Shown here one piece after another: positions 10,186 through 19,785 of a DNA stretch of 64,000 nucleotides. The position numbers were made by a program, and so were the translations under genes. Source of the DNA: Kyrpidia spormannii (lineage in GTDB: Bacteria > Bacillota > Bacilli > Kyrpidiales > Kyrpidiaceae); NCBI RefSeq assembly GCF_002804065.1, contig NZ_CP024955.1, forward strand, positions 2,666,001-2,730,000, read 5' to 3'. Every line of letters starts with the position of its first letter. Within the stretch, counting starts at the first letter, position 1. The notes under the pieces are model-generated. The model was not told the origin of the DNA. It ran no database searches and was given only the letters and a program-made list of their open reading frames with translations.

Positions 10186-10569
10186 CCAACAACTGGACAT
10201 ATACGATGCTCTAGACCCAAACAACCGAACATGGAAGATCCACTCTGCCCAAAACAGCTATGGCACTTTATCATCAGATTCTCCGAACATTGTCATGACG
10301 CCCTGATGTTCGTCCATATGGCTCAGTGCCCCCGCTCCTCTGCGACCAGGGGCTTCTTTCAAACAGGGGTGGGCATCCGCAGTACCGGTCCCGGTTGGCC
10401 GCCAACCCCTCGGCACCCCCGCCCGGTGCTCGACAGCAGTCGATGCTCCGGAGGCTTACGCATGCAGGAAACCCTCCCCTTACTGGACGAAATATTGATG
10501 TGCATATATTCGCCACAGTTTATCTACGACACCGTCCGCGTCTTGTACAGGAAAGGGGGCGTTTCCTCA

Positions 10570-11964
10570 ATGAACATGCGAATGTTTTGGTTTCCGTTTC
10601 GCGTTGTCGCGGCGTTGTTGGTGTTGACCGGCGCAGCCGTTCCCAGGATCTTCACTTTACCGGCCTACGCGGCGACCCCGCCCATTCCGTACGTTGCCCA
10701 GCCCATTCCGCCGGTGCCGCCAGCGGCGGACGATACCTCGTTCTGGTTGCGGGCCGGGAACGATCTGTATCTTGTCGCCAGCACCGACGCGGGACTTCGC
10801 GGGCAGGGACCGCCCATTCTGTCGGCCGCCCCCGGCCAAACACTCTTTCTATGGGCATTCTCCAGCACCCGGGACGTCGAGCCTGATACCGACTGGTTTG
10901 TGAACAGTCCTGACGCCGCCGTCCGCCCAGGATCCCGGGACATCCGGTGGACCGTGCAGAACCGGAAGGCGGCCTGGGCCACTTTCACCGCTTCCAAACC
11001 CGGCATCTATACGGTGCAGGCTCGCTCCCGAGACACCTACAGTGTGCCGCTCGTTCTCATCATCGGGCTTCATGACCTGAAAACAAAAAGCCCTGTACCG
11101 GTTCCAGACGCTGAACATTCGGGCATCCGGCCGTTGAAGGGCCCTCTTCCGCCCGCGATCCCGCGAAAGACCGAGAATTTGACCTGTTGGCCCTACCAGC
11201 CCGTCGACGGATGGCTCCCGGTCATTGGACAAGCTTCCGGCGGGGTGAAATCCGTCACCGTCACCATCGCCGCCCGGGATTGGTCAAAATCCTGGAACTA
11301 CACTCTGCCGATCACCGCCAACGGGGTTTTCGGAGCCGAGCTGCGAGTTCCTTTCCAGGGCGACTTGGTCGTGTTTCTCACACCCGACTTCTTCCGGCAA
11401 TTGCAAACCAATGATGGCCGGTTGCAACAGTATGTCGGGTATGCTGTCCACTCGGACGCGGAAGCCCTGCCGGAAACCGATCTGGCGCGCCTCGCGTCCG
11501 CATGGGTGGATTACAACCAAAACCCTGCATTCGCAGCCACGGCGACCGTCCTGATGGATAACGCCCCCTCCATTCGCAGCGGTATCGCCGCCGTCGCCAA
11601 TTTTGTATCCGGCAAACTGCGGTACGATTGGGACAGCTTTTCCGCCGGGCGATCGGTGTGGAAAAGTGCCGACGATGCCTGGAAAAGCGGAAGCGGAGTC
11701 TGTCAACAATTCGCCGATCTGACGGTAGCCATGCTTCGCTCGGTCGGTATCGCCGCCGAAACCGTGTCCGGCGAAACCGTCGGCCCATACGCAGGTCCAC
11801 ACCAATGGCTGAGAGCCTGGGACGGCTCGAGCTGGGTCATTGTCGATCCGACGTGGAATCAATTCGGAAATCGAAGCACGACTGCCGTCTCCAGCGAATA
11901 TCTCACCGAAACCCAGGCGTACAAAGAAACTCATATTCCAAAAATCTTGGGCGCGGCCCAGTGA
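10570..11964 (+). CDS. Secreted transglutaminase-like (papain-fold) protein
   Basis: 464 residues. The N-terminus is a clear signal peptide: basic MNMRMFWFPFR, a hydrophobic core, then a cleavage region around PAYAATP. A roughly 270-residue region of beta-rich, bacterial Ig-like character follows. A transglutaminase-like domain occupies the C-terminus with the full triad: Cys in SGVCQQFADL near 377, His in PHQWLRAW near 412, Asp in VDPTWN near 427. Such exported proteins act on cell-wall or surface peptides; the exact reaction is unknown. I prefer the ATG at 10570, which follows a purine-rich AAAGGGGG. The longer frame from 10090 starts inside the adjacent IS and has no signal peptide. Confidence 0.88.
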   Translation: MNMRMFWFPFRVVAALLVLTGAAVPRIFTLPAYAATPPIPYVAQPIPPVPPAADDTSFWLRAGNDLYLVASTDAGLRGQGPPILSAAPGQTLFLWAFSSTRDVEPDTDWFVNSPDAAVRPGSRDIRWTVQNRKAAWATFTASKPGIYTVQARSRDTYSVPLVLIIGLHDLKTKSPVPVPDAEHSGIRPLKGPLPPAIPRKTENLTCWPYQPVDGWLPVIGQASGGVKSVTVTIAARDWSKSWNYTLPITANGVFGAELRVPFQGDLVVFLTPDFFRQLQTNDGRLQQYVGYAVHSDAEALPETDLARLASAWVDYNQNPAFAATATVLMDNAPSIRSGIAAVANFVSGKLRYDWDSFSAGRSVWKSADDAWKSGSGVCQQFADLTVAMLRSVGIAAETVSGETVGPYAGPHQWLRAWDGSSWVIVDPTWNQFGNRSTTAVSSEYLTETQAYKETHIPKILGAAQ

Positions 11965-12090
11965 GCCGCGCCTCCTGGCTTCCCACCGTCATAAGACCGT
12001 ATGGCCACCCGCATGATGGTGTGGACCGCTCTCCCAAATCTGCACAAATCTCACTTTGCGCAGAATTTGGGTTCGGGACTGTCATGTCCC

Positions 12091-13482
12091 TCATTTGATT
12101 TCCTGGCGGCCGGCGGCGTGATCCCCCACCCGCCCGCCGACGATCCCCGGCATCTCAGCGATACCTAGACCGTCGAACCGCCAAGCCCGCCTGGTCCATA
12201 CGGCCACCCGGCCTCCCAGACGGCCCGAGCAGGGCACCTCAACTTTCTTCAGCACTTGCGCCAGGCCGTTCATCGCCGCGTTCTCGTCCCGGAGATGGCG
12301 CGACCCGCACTCCGGACAGGTCCACTCCCGAACCTCCGGCGGAATCCCCTCTGGCACTTTGTAGTGGCAGGCATGGCAGGTGCGGGTCGACCCGTCTTCG
12401 TCCCACTCGCCGTACACTTTCCCGGATCGGGTCGCCACCCACGCCAGGGTTTCCTTGAACCGCCCAATGAGCGACTGGTTATTCATCGCCCGGCGCATCC
12501 CCCGGCTGATTCCCCCGCCGTGCGGCGCGTAATCTCCCACGAACACCGCGTCATACTCCCGGTACAGACGGTTGGCCACCGTGCGCAGGTACACCTTCGT
12601 CTGCTCTCGGCGCACCCGCCATAGTTCCTCCAACCGCACGTTCAGCTTCCGCCATCGCCGGGACGGCAGCCACGCCTCCGTCCCGTCTTCCCTCACCGCA
12701 CGCACCGACTTCCTCTGACACCGGTCCCGCAGGGACTTCACTTCGTCGATCCTGCGGTCCAGAATCTTGAGAAACCACGGGTTCAGGATTTCCGTCGCCA
12801 CCCCGTCGGTCCCCACTCCGTAGCCCAGGTTTTTGTGGTTGGGGTCGAGGGCGATGACCCGCCCCACCGGCCGCCGAGAAGGAACGGGCCGCTCCACCGT
12901 GAAGACGGCGTAGAACAACCGCCCTTCTTTCACGATCCGAAGCTGGCGGACCTTGTCCGAATCGAACCAATCGGGCAAAGGTTCCGCCAGCCGGGTGGAC
13001 ACATGGACTTGCTTCCGTTTGCCCGTCGCTTCGTCCATCGCCATCCCCAGGGACAGGACCAAGGTCCGACCATCCAACCGGAACCCCTTCCACGGCTCAT
13101 CATACTGCAATGAGAACCACTTTCGCTTCCACGACCGGAACTTTGGCCAGTTGACCCGTTTCGCCCGCCCGCCGTGGCGGCCCTTCTGGTATTCCTGGAT
13201 CGCACTGCTGAGCCGCAGGGCCGCGTTTTTCAGCACCGACGAATACACCGTCCGCAGGAACGGATATTCCTTCTTCAGCATCGGAATCCGGTTGCGCAGG
13301 CCCCGCTTGGTGTACAGCACCTTGGCCGCTTCCGGGTCCTGGGTGCTCCGGAACTTCTCCCGCAAGGTGTTCGCCTCTTCGAGCAGGTGATTGTACAGCC
13401 AGTTGGCGATCCGCGACTGGCCGTCCAGCACCGCCGCGGTGTGTTCATCCACTTCCAGAAGCATTTTCAAGGCAGATTGCAT
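12091..13482 (-). CDS. tnpB: RNA-guided endonuclease TnpB (IS607 type)
   Basis: 463 residues. The RuvC-like Asp is in VIALDPNHKNLG near 205. The second acidic position reads AVFVGDYAP near 310, an Asp where most TnpBs have Glu; this GDY form is known from IS607-associated TnpBs. The zinc ribbon CHACHYK and CPECGSRHLRDENAAMN, with the third acidic residue, is near 370-400. The N-terminus lacks the usual basic start, so initiation could differ. It overlaps the 3' end of the recombinase gene and is translationally coupled. It would be guided by RNA from the element end downstream of its stop. Confidence 0.9.
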   Translation of the reverse strand: MQSALKMLLEVDEHTAAVLDGQSRIANWLYNHLLEEANTLREKFRSTQDPEAAKVLYTKRGLRNRIPMLKKEYPFLRTVYSSVLKNAALRLSSAIQEYQKGRHGGRAKRVNWPKFRSWKRKWFSLQYDEPWKGFRLDGRTLVLSLGMAMDEATGKRKQVHVSTRLAEPLPDWFDSDKVRQLRIVKEGRLFYAVFTVERPVPSRRPVGRVIALDPNHKNLGYGVGTDGVATEILNPWFLKILDRRIDEVKSLRDRCQRKSVRAVREDGTEAWLPSRRWRKLNVRLEELWRVRREQTKVYLRTVANRLYREYDAVFVGDYAPHGGGISRGMRRAMNNQSLIGRFKETLAWVATRSGKVYGEWDEDGSTRTCHACHYKVPEGIPPEVREWTCPECGSRHLRDENAAMNGLAQVLKKVEVPCSGRLGGRVAVWTRRAWRFDGLGIAEMPGIVGGRVGDHAAGRQEIK

Positions 13483-14086
13483 CGGCCGCCTCCTTCAGTC
13501 GCTTCATGATGTCCCGGTTCTTCCGACTCCGGCTCCCGTACAGCCGGGCCGAAAACACCGTGATGATCTCCAGCACGTCCTGCACCAGCTCTTCCTCGAA
13601 GGTCGCCTCTTCCGAGGCATTGATGATGACCACCTCCGTTCCAAAATGCTCGCACAAGGAGAAGACCAACTCCGACCCGAAACGAAGCAGGCGGTCCTTG
13701 TGGGTGACCACCAACCGGCCCACTTCGCCGGAACAGATCCGGCGAATGAGTTCCTGCAGGCCCCGTTTGTTGTAGTTGAGCCCGGAACCCAAGTCGCGGA
13801 CCACCTCAAACCGCCACCCGTTTGCGGCGCAGAACGTCTCCAGCAACTCCACTTGCCGTTCCAAATCCCCCTTCTGGTCGTGACTGGAGACCCGGGCATA
13901 GGCGAGAGTGATCCGCTCTTTCGGTTCCGGCTCCCTGCTGGATCACCCGCGAAGGCTGGCCAGGTCATACCGACGGTGACCTCCGGGCGTCCGCTCCACC
14001 TGAATCTTCCCCTCCGCTTCCCAGCGGCGAAGGGTCTCCGGGGCAACTCCCAACTCTTTGGCGGCTCTACCAATGGAAACCTTCAT
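13445..14086 (-). pseudogene. IS607 serine recombinase TnpA with an in-frame TGA
   Basis: The ATG at 14086 opens a MerR-type helix-turn-helix (IGRAAKELGVAPETLRRWEA, then GGHRRYDLASLRG). Codon 48 is TGA (13943-13945). The same frame then continues into the catalytic domain: YARVSSHDQKGDLERQVELL with the nucleophile Ser, and RLVVTHKDRLLRFG. With no frameshift needed, a single nonsense change (CGA or TGG to TGA would do) explains the break. Re-initiation at ATG 13864 would lack the Ser. Either the element is dead for transposition in cis, or the stop is read through. Confidence 0.88.
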
Positions 14087-14255
14087 AGGATAATTCTACA
14101 CAAAATGATTAAGAATATCAATCTTTATTGAGATTTTTGCGAGCAGTTGCAAGCCCCCGCATGAAAAGGCAAACCTATGCAATGGCCAAACAGGAAAATG
14201 AATTCCCTCGGGTCGAACACGATCATTATGACTCCCGATCTCGACGATTGTACCC

Positions 14256-14370
14256 GGTCATTTTTCGGCGGCCCGGGTCCGCTCGTCGATTCCTACCTGA
14301 TCGCCCTGCTTACCACCGTCGCCGCCCTCGGGTTTGGCGAGGCGACCTGCGTCGCCCGGTTGCTCGGCCA
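14256..14370 (+). pseudogene. Degraded APC permease fragment
   Basis: SYLIALLTTVAALGFGEATC followed by VARLLG aligns with the segment WIYLVALLATVAAVDFGG...VAQLLG of the broken permease at 3.8-4.4 kb. Flanking sequence does not continue the family. It may be the lost part of a related permease or an old duplicate. Confidence 0.6.
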
Positions 14371-14468
14371 GTCGGCCCGGTGCGCTGTACGCCGTCGGTC
14401 TTCACCACCCCGTCTCCTTCGTGTTCGAGACCGCGGGGCACGTCAAGATCCCCGATACCGACACAATG

Positions 14469-15418
14469 TCACATTCGGACACGCCCAGTACTCTTTATTG
14501 CGCGATTTTTCCGCTGTAAAATGTCACCACAATTGGGGCACAGCCGCGGCTTGTCGGTAAACAGCCAGGTGAGAAAATCTTTGTCTTTTTCGCTCCGTTC
14601 AACGGCTTCCGTTCCAACTTGCACCGCGACCGAAGCAGGTACGCGTTTTTTGCACTGCGGATTGTTCGGACAGCCCCAAAACAGTCCGTTCCGGTCCCTT
14701 TGAAGAGCCATCTTGGCCGCGCAGAAAACGCAGAGGTACGCCTTTTGCTTGACGTCGAACTCGATCCGTCGACTGAGGGGTAAGACGTCCTTCTTGTCGA
14801 TGTGATAACGCTCATAAGGATCGAGCACCAGCGGTCGATGATACGTCAACGCAAGCTTAATGAGATCAAAGGTGGAGGCCGTCTCCGGAGCCGGCTTGGA
14901 ACCACGAAGCTTTTCAATAAATGTGTGCAACTGGTCGACCCTCAACAGATACGCGCCCGCTGGTTTTGAACCCCGGACCACCACTTTCGGATGCGGGAAC
15001 ACGATCACATTGGCAAGGGGTGGAACACCCCCGTGAGCAACAGAGCCGAACAGTTCCTGCAAGACGGCAATGTGGCGTTTATTTTGCTCGATCGGATTCG
15101 ACATGCCCTCCCGGTCCTCAACCCCGCGCTTCCCTCGCGCCATCCGAAACCAATTGTCGGCTTCGTCAATATAAATATGGTCCGGCAATGACTTGCTCTC
15201 GATGACCAAAAACCCCGCCGGCAGCGCAACGAAATGGTCAATCTGCACCGATCGCCCATTGTACTCGACTCGCAGATCGTTCGCCACGACGACGTCCGCC
15301 GCGTCCTTGTACCAAATTCCAGTTGGTACGCCACGTTCTTCTCCCCGGTCCGGCCGCTTAACAGCATGCGCAACTCGCGTTCAATGACCGGCCGTTTCTT
15401 GTGCGAGGAAGGCAGCAT
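14469..15418 (-). pseudogene. NERD-domain nuclease-related protein with zinc fingers, frameshifted
   Basis: The N-terminal frame from ATG 15418 reads MLPSSHKKRPVIERELR, LLSGRTGEKNVAYQLEFG and is then lost. The other frame resumes YKDAADVVVANDLRVEYNGR, SVQIDHFVALPAGFLVIESK, the NERD core with its D...E.K nuclease-like signature. One missing base in GGTAC near 15324 explains the switch. The C-terminus has three topoisomerase-type zinc motifs: CVFCAAK, CPNNPQCKKR and CPNCGDILQRK. Without the frameshift the protein would have about 315 residues. Its 5' end abuts CRISPR array 1, so it could be read from the array transcript. NERD proteins are thought to act on DNA; the role is unknown. Confidence 0.85.
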
Positions 15419-15473
15419 CTGCAACAAGTTCTCCAACTGGCACGTGGATGTACCAGGGCGTCTGGTCGCTGTG

Positions 15474-16391
15474 GTTTCAATCCCCAACCACGGGTCTACG
15501 TCGATGCTACAAACACCGACACAACTCATTCGAGAGGCGTATTTCGCGTTTCAATCCCCAACCACGGGTCTACGTCGATGCTACTTGCCGAACAGGCAGA
15601 AACACGCTGGCTAGTTCATGGTTTCAATCCCCAACCACGGGTCTACGTCGATGCTACGCCGGTCCCGGCGGCATGGCCTGCCAGATTCCTCCAGTTTCAA
15701 TCCCCAACCACGGGTCTACGTCGATGCTACTCGATCCGTTCCGTCCCCTGGCCAAGCCACGGCATCGTTTCAATCCCCAACCACGGGTCTACGTCGATGC
15801 TACACTCTATCTTCTTCTTAGCAATCGTGGAATTTACAGTTTCAATCCCCAACCACGGGTCTTCGTCGATGCTACATTTTTAGCCGGCCACCAGATGCGA
15901 CGGACAAAGTTTGTTTCAATCCCCAACCACGGGTCTACGTCGATGCTACGGTGCCATCACGCATTCACCTGCGACGCAACCGCAGTTTCAATCCCCAACC
16001 ACGGGTCTACGTCGATGCTACTCCAGTCGTGAGTTCCGCGAAAGCCTTGGTTACTCCGTTTCAATCCCCAACCACGGGTCTACGTCGATGCTACAGTTGG
16101 ACAGTTGGAGGACGAGGAGATCTTGCGGCGACTGTTTCAATCCCCAACCACGGGTCTACGTCGATGCTACCTGCCGCCGGGACCGGCGCGGGATGAAGTG
16201 CACCGATGTTTCAATCCCCAACCACGGGTCTACGTCGATGCTACTTCCGACATCATGGGCTCCGTGGACGCTTACTGTCTGTTTCAATCCCCAACCACGG
16301 GTCTACGTCGATGCTACCTTCCAAAGATACGGGAGGGGATCGGGTTTCGGTTGTGTTTCAATCCCCAACCACGGGTCTACGTCGATGCTAC
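15474..16391 (-). CRISPR. CRISPR array 1: 13 repeats of 37 bp, 12 spacers
   Basis: On the plus strand each repeat begins GTTTCAATCCCCAACCACGG and ends TCTACGTCGATGCTAC. On the minus strand it ends ATTGAAAC, the usual crRNA 5' tag, so transcription is right to left. Spacers are about 34-40 nt. The repeats are nearly identical; the one at 15838 has TCTTCG for TCTACG. The leader lies to the right (16392 on), as shown by sequence shared with arrays 2 and 3. The array reads toward the NERD pseudogene. Confidence 0.97.
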
Positions 16392-16600
16392 CGTTGTCGA
16401 ATGAACGGAAAAATCGGCGTGGATATGCGCTTTGCCCGTCAAGCCGACACGCTGGATTTTCGAGGATCGACATTCTGCTGAAAAACCTGGCCGATCCTCG
16501 AAACGGGGCGGTGACGAGCATGGGAGCCACCCCCTGGATTCTCGACGGTCAACGTTCTGGCGTCAGAATACCACAGATTCGAAGACCTGCCAACGCCTTT
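16392..16600 (-). promoter_or_regulatory. Leader of CRISPR array 1
   Basis: It starts CGTTGTCGAA next to the last repeat and contains TTTCGAGGATCG (about 16457) and its inverted partner CGATCCTCGAAA (about 16491). Further out come TTCTGGCGTCAG and ATACCACAGATTCG. The same blocks stand in the same order beside array 3, and the inverted pair beside array 2. It should hold the array promoter and the integration signals for Cas1-Cas2. Confidence 0.85.
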
Positions 16601-16617
16601 TTCAGACTCCTCCGTCT

Positions 16618-16725
16618 CCACGTTTGTAGATCCGTTCATCACGCGCTTCGATAAACATCCGGGGCAGCCCTTCGCGACCACCTTGCCCATCCCGAGCCGC
16701 CACACCCAATCTTCCACAAAAACAA
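16618..16725 (-). pseudogene. Relic of csa1 with an internal deletion
   Basis: The minus strand reads EDWVWRLGMGKVVAKGCP and then directly MFIEARDERIYKR. In the intact csa1 at 36.4-37.6 kb the matching pieces are VWRLRMGEAAGKGCP (near residue 55) and MFVEARDERMYN (near residue 278), so some 200 codons are missing between them. It sits just outside leader 1, exactly where csa1 sits relative to leader 3. Confidence 0.8.
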
Positions 16726-16771
16726 CAAAAAAACGACACCACCGGGAAGGAAAAACCATCCTTCCAGTCGA

Positions 16772-19054
16772 ATGAAAGAAGTGGGATGTCAAAGAAAGGC
16801 GGGGGGCGAGACATTGGACGTGTACGTTACACCGTGGTTGGAGTGGCTAAGAAATCCTTTTCAGCGACCGAATGCTCGACGGTGCCGTCCAGAGGACTTG
16901 GTCTGGCAGGACCCTGTGACCGGAACCTGCTTTGGTATTGAATCCCATGTTTACGATACATACCTGAAGGCGGTCCGGAACTGGTTGCAGACCCATGACG
17001 ACCCCGGGCTCCTCCTGAGCCGACGGTTTCCTTTCGGCACTACGGATCCGGCAATTTTGCGAGATGCTCAGGCTCTTGTGGGCATCGCCCTGCCGTATCC
17101 CCAACCGATGACGGCGCAAGAGGCCATTGACCAGCTCCATGCCGCGTCTGAAGCGGGGGCATCCATGCAAGGGCCACTGTTGCGCACCCGGCTGGGCGAC
17201 TTTCTGCACCTTCGCGTGACTCTGTTTTTCGCACTATTCCAACCGGAGGTCAACGATCGCTGGCCGGAACTGCGCCGTCTTCTGTGGTCTGATCTGAATC
17301 CCCCTCTGGCCGTGGAGGACTCCGAGCGGCTCTCGGCCGTAGAAGCGTTGTTGCTGACAGGTCAGGCGCCGGCCGAACTGCGGGGACGTCGCTTTTTGTT
17401 CGTCAAAGGTGGGGCGGTGCGCATCAAACAGTATTACCTCGAAACAGCCGACATCCAGATCATCCGCGGAGGTTCCCGCCTACTCGACGAACTGAATGGC
17501 AGCCGGCTCTTGCGCTGGATCGAGAACCTGGGACCGGAACGCGGCTGGATTCCGGAAAGCGTCGTGTACAGCGGCGGCGGCCGCACCCTGTTGGCGCTTC
17601 CCGTCGGCGCCCGGGGCATCGACGGTGAACCTCCGGAGCTCGCCATCGAGAGTTTATACGGACGGGTCACGATCACCGCCGAATGTGCCTTCATCGCTGA
17701 GCAGGCTCCGGCAGAGGCTTGGACCGATCCGCACTTCTCGGAATGGATGAGTTATCTGGAAACCCGGATTGTCGAGCGCCAGATGAGTCGGCCCCCGTTT
17801 TTTTATGGCGAACCGGATGATACTCCCGATCTGTCGCACACACTCAATCACTGCAACCCGACCCCGTACCAACTGTTCGGCGGTCCAACCCGAAGCGGGT
17901 CCTGTGCTTTTTGTCATTTTCGACCGGCTGTACGGCGGATCCCCCGGGCAGATGGGGATAAACCCGCCTGCCGCTCGTGCTACCACCGGGCGATGGCCGG
18001 ATCCTCCAGGGTCAAACGGGAACACCAGTTGCAGATTTGGAACGAAGCCGCACCTTTATTGGGGCTGGCGATGGATCGCGCCCCGAACCCAAAAGTTCCA
18101 GAGTCCTTGGTCGACCTGGGCGATCGTATAGCGGTGGTCTACGGAGACGCGAACAATCTTGGCCATTACGTCCAAAACATGAACACACCGGCCAAACTTC
18201 GCTATTTTTCGGATTTGGTCGACCATGTCACCCGGACCGCGGCCTGTACCGCCTTGGTCGAACAGATTCCTGACCTCAATTTCGAAATGATCGCCATGGC
18301 GGGGGACGATTTGTTCTTCGTCGCGCCAGCCGGAAATGCGCTCGACGCCGTCCCGACCATCATCGAACGATTCGAACGGGCCCTGTGCCGATACCGGCCC
18401 GGCACGACCTCCGTTCAGCACGAAGAAACGATGAGCCTGTCGGTGGGAGTCGCCGTGGGGGCGAATGACCAAGCTTTCTTACGGCTGCAGATGACGGCGG
18501 ATGAACTCCTGAAATCGGCGAAATCGGCCAAAAAGAACGGCTCTTTCGAAGGGGGAACGGTGGATTTTCTACACCTCAAAAGTTCTGTACCGTACGCCGG
18601 ACGGCTGACCGATTACCGGCTGCGGCAGCGATCCGCACAAGAACCGGGGGAAGGGGGAACCATTTTTAAACATCTCTACGCCCGTCCTTACACAGCCTCG
18701 GATTTTCAAAAACTATTGGATTTCATTCGGGATATCAAGCGTTTTACGTCATCGGCCTGGATTCGTCAGTTGTGCCAAGCCGCCGAGACCATGAGCATAT
18801 CGGCAGGGGATCTGTACGCGGCATATCTGACCTTCCGAGATTCGGTTCGGGAACAACGGGCCGAAGTCGTCCGGCGATTGAACAGCCTGTATCTCATACA
18901 GGGGAAGAAACAGCGAGGCAAGATCCTCTGGTGGTCTGAAGGCGAACACCACTACAGCCTGTGGCACGATGTGTTGGAGCTGTGGGATGTTCTCGGGGCC
19001 GCCTCATCCCAGGAGACAACGGAGGTCTCGACGGCGACGGAGGTGGCACAATGA
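16772..19054 (+). CDS. cas10: Type III-D-like Cas10, large subunit without an HD domain
   Basis: 760 residues. Two cyclase/palm regions are visible: VVYGDANNLGHYV near 455 and the signature loop IAMAGDDLFFV near 507-516, where the usual GGDD reads AGDD; both metal-binding Asp are kept. A zinc-binding insert (CAFCHFR, CRSCYHR near 379-402) precedes them. I find no HD-nuclease motif at the N-terminus, so ssDNA cleavage is probably absent. Cyclic oligoadenylate synthesis remains possible, and two CARF-HEPN genes nearby would be the receivers. ATG 16772 has no good ribosome site; TTG near 16814, after GGCGGGGGGCGAG, is an alternative. The stop overlaps the next start (ATGA). Confidence 0.93.
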   Translation: MKEVGCQRKAGGETLDVYVTPWLEWLRNPFQRPNARRCRPEDLVWQDPVTGTCFGIESHVYDTYLKAVRNWLQTHDDPGLLLSRRFPFGTTDPAILRDAQALVGIALPYPQPMTAQEAIDQLHAASEAGASMQGPLLRTRLGDFLHLRVTLFFALFQPEVNDRWPELRRLLWSDLNPPLAVEDSERLSAVEALLLTGQAPAELRGRRFLFVKGGAVRIKQYYLETADIQIIRGGSRLLDELNGSRLLRWIENLGPERGWIPESVVYSGGGRTLLALPVGARGIDGEPPELAIESLYGRVTITAECAFIAEQAPAEAWTDPHFSEWMSYLETRIVERQMSRPPFFYGEPDDTPDLSHTLNHCNPTPYQLFGGPTRSGSCAFCHFRPAVRRIPRADGDKPACRSCYHRAMAGSSRVKREHQLQIWNEAAPLLGLAMDRAPNPKVPESLVDLGDRIAVVYGDANNLGHYVQNMNTPAKLRYFSDLVDHVTRTAACTALVEQIPDLNFEMIAMAGDDLFFVAPAGNALDAVPTIIERFERALCRYRPGTTSVQHEETMSLSVGVAVGANDQAFLRLQMTADELLKSAKSAKKNGSFEGGTVDFLHLKSSVPYAGRLTDYRLRQRSAQEPGEGGTIFKHLYARPYTASDFQKLLDFIRDIKRFTSSAWIRQLCQAAETMSISAGDLYAAYLTFRDSVREQRAEVVRRLNSLYLIQGKKQRGKILWWSEGEHHYSLWHDVLELWDVLGAASSQETTEVSTATEVAQ

Positions 19055-19761
19055 TCGGCAACGGTGGCCCAAAATCCCTGGTTCAGTGGCACTGGATCCT
19101 TCGGCCTGAAACGCCGTGGTCGGTGCGAGGCCCCGGACAGGAAGGGGCATCCGTTTCCGGTCCGGCTCTCGATTGGCGCGGCCGCCCTTATGTGCCTGGC
19201 TCAACGATGCGGGGAAAGATTCGAGACAGCTTTAGCAGGTTGGCGCATGCGTTTCAAAACACCTCTGGGGAACCTGACACCATCCTGTCCGGTCATCGGA
19301 AGGATTGGCGTGACATGGAACGTTACTGTTTCGGCGCTCCCGGCATCCAACCCGGTCGACTGTACGTCGACGACAGCTATATGCCCGACGATGTCGACGC
19401 CTCCAACCTTCAGTTCGCCTCACACCACCGCACGGCCATCCATCGGCGGCTTGGCGTGGTGAAAGACGGTTTCTTGGTGTCGGAAGCCTTGGTGGGGACG
19501 GAATGGTCCTTTGTCGGAGGCATGAGCCTGTATTCGACCCGCGAGGATGTGGTCGCTCTTCTGACCCTGGCGATACTCGGGATTGAACATCTCGGCAGCG
19601 GGCGATCCATCGGGAGGGGCCGCCTGTCCTGGAATTTAAGTAACGATGACGGGCCTGGAACCAGCCGACTGACCGTCACTATGGATGGAGATCCGTGGAC
19701 TCCGGCGACCTCGTTATCCGACTTGCGGGAATGGACTTTTCAGACATGGTTCCAGCGGTGA
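19051..19761 (+). CDS. Cas7/Csm3-like RAMP protein, first of four
   Basis: 236 residues. The RAMP fold is shown by YVPGSTMRGKIRDSFSRL near 50-68 (the 'iPGSslkG' helix) and the glycine-rich loop GSGRSIGRGRL near 202-212. A conserved ASHHRTAIHRRLGVVKDGFL segment matches Cmr4/Csm3-type backbone subunits. It should form part of the crRNA-binding backbone of the type III complex. The catalytic Asp of Csm3 ('GxD' loop) has no obvious counterpart near residue 35, so target RNA cleavage by this subunit is doubtful. It overlaps cas10 by four bases. Confidence 0.88.
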   Translation: MIGNGGPKSLVQWHWILRPETPWSVRGPGQEGASVSGPALDWRGRPYVPGSTMRGKIRDSFSRLAHAFQNTSGEPDTILSGHRKDWRDMERYCFGAPGIQPGRLYVDDSYMPDDVDASNLQFASHHRTAIHRRLGVVKDGFLVSEALVGTEWSFVGGMSLYSTREDVVALLTLAILGIEHLGSGRSIGRGRLSWNLSNDDGPGTSRLTVTMDGDPWTPATSLSDLREWTFQTWFQR

Positions 19762-19785
19762 CACCAACACAAAGGAGAGAGGTTC

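Larger units (their letters stand above)
12091..14086 (-). mobile_element. IS607-type element (tnpA nonsense mutant plus tnpB)
   Basis: A serine recombinase with an N-terminal MerR-type helix-turn-helix is followed on the same strand by TnpB with a 38-bp overlap, the standard IS607 order. IS607 elements leave no target duplication, so the exact ends cannot be read from the sequence; the coordinates cover the genes only. Confidence 0.88.

Noticed and set aside
10090-10569. Longer N-terminus for the transglutaminase-like protein
   Set aside because: That frame starts inside the IS256-family element and lacks a signal peptide; the ATG at 10570 opens a clear one.
15401-16654. Repetitive 'proteins' encoded across CRISPR arrays (also at 27.5-28.6, 35.2-36.4 and 41.3-47.2 kb)
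   Set aside because: The repeated peptide units are translations of CRISPR repeats; spacing and repeat structure explain them fully.
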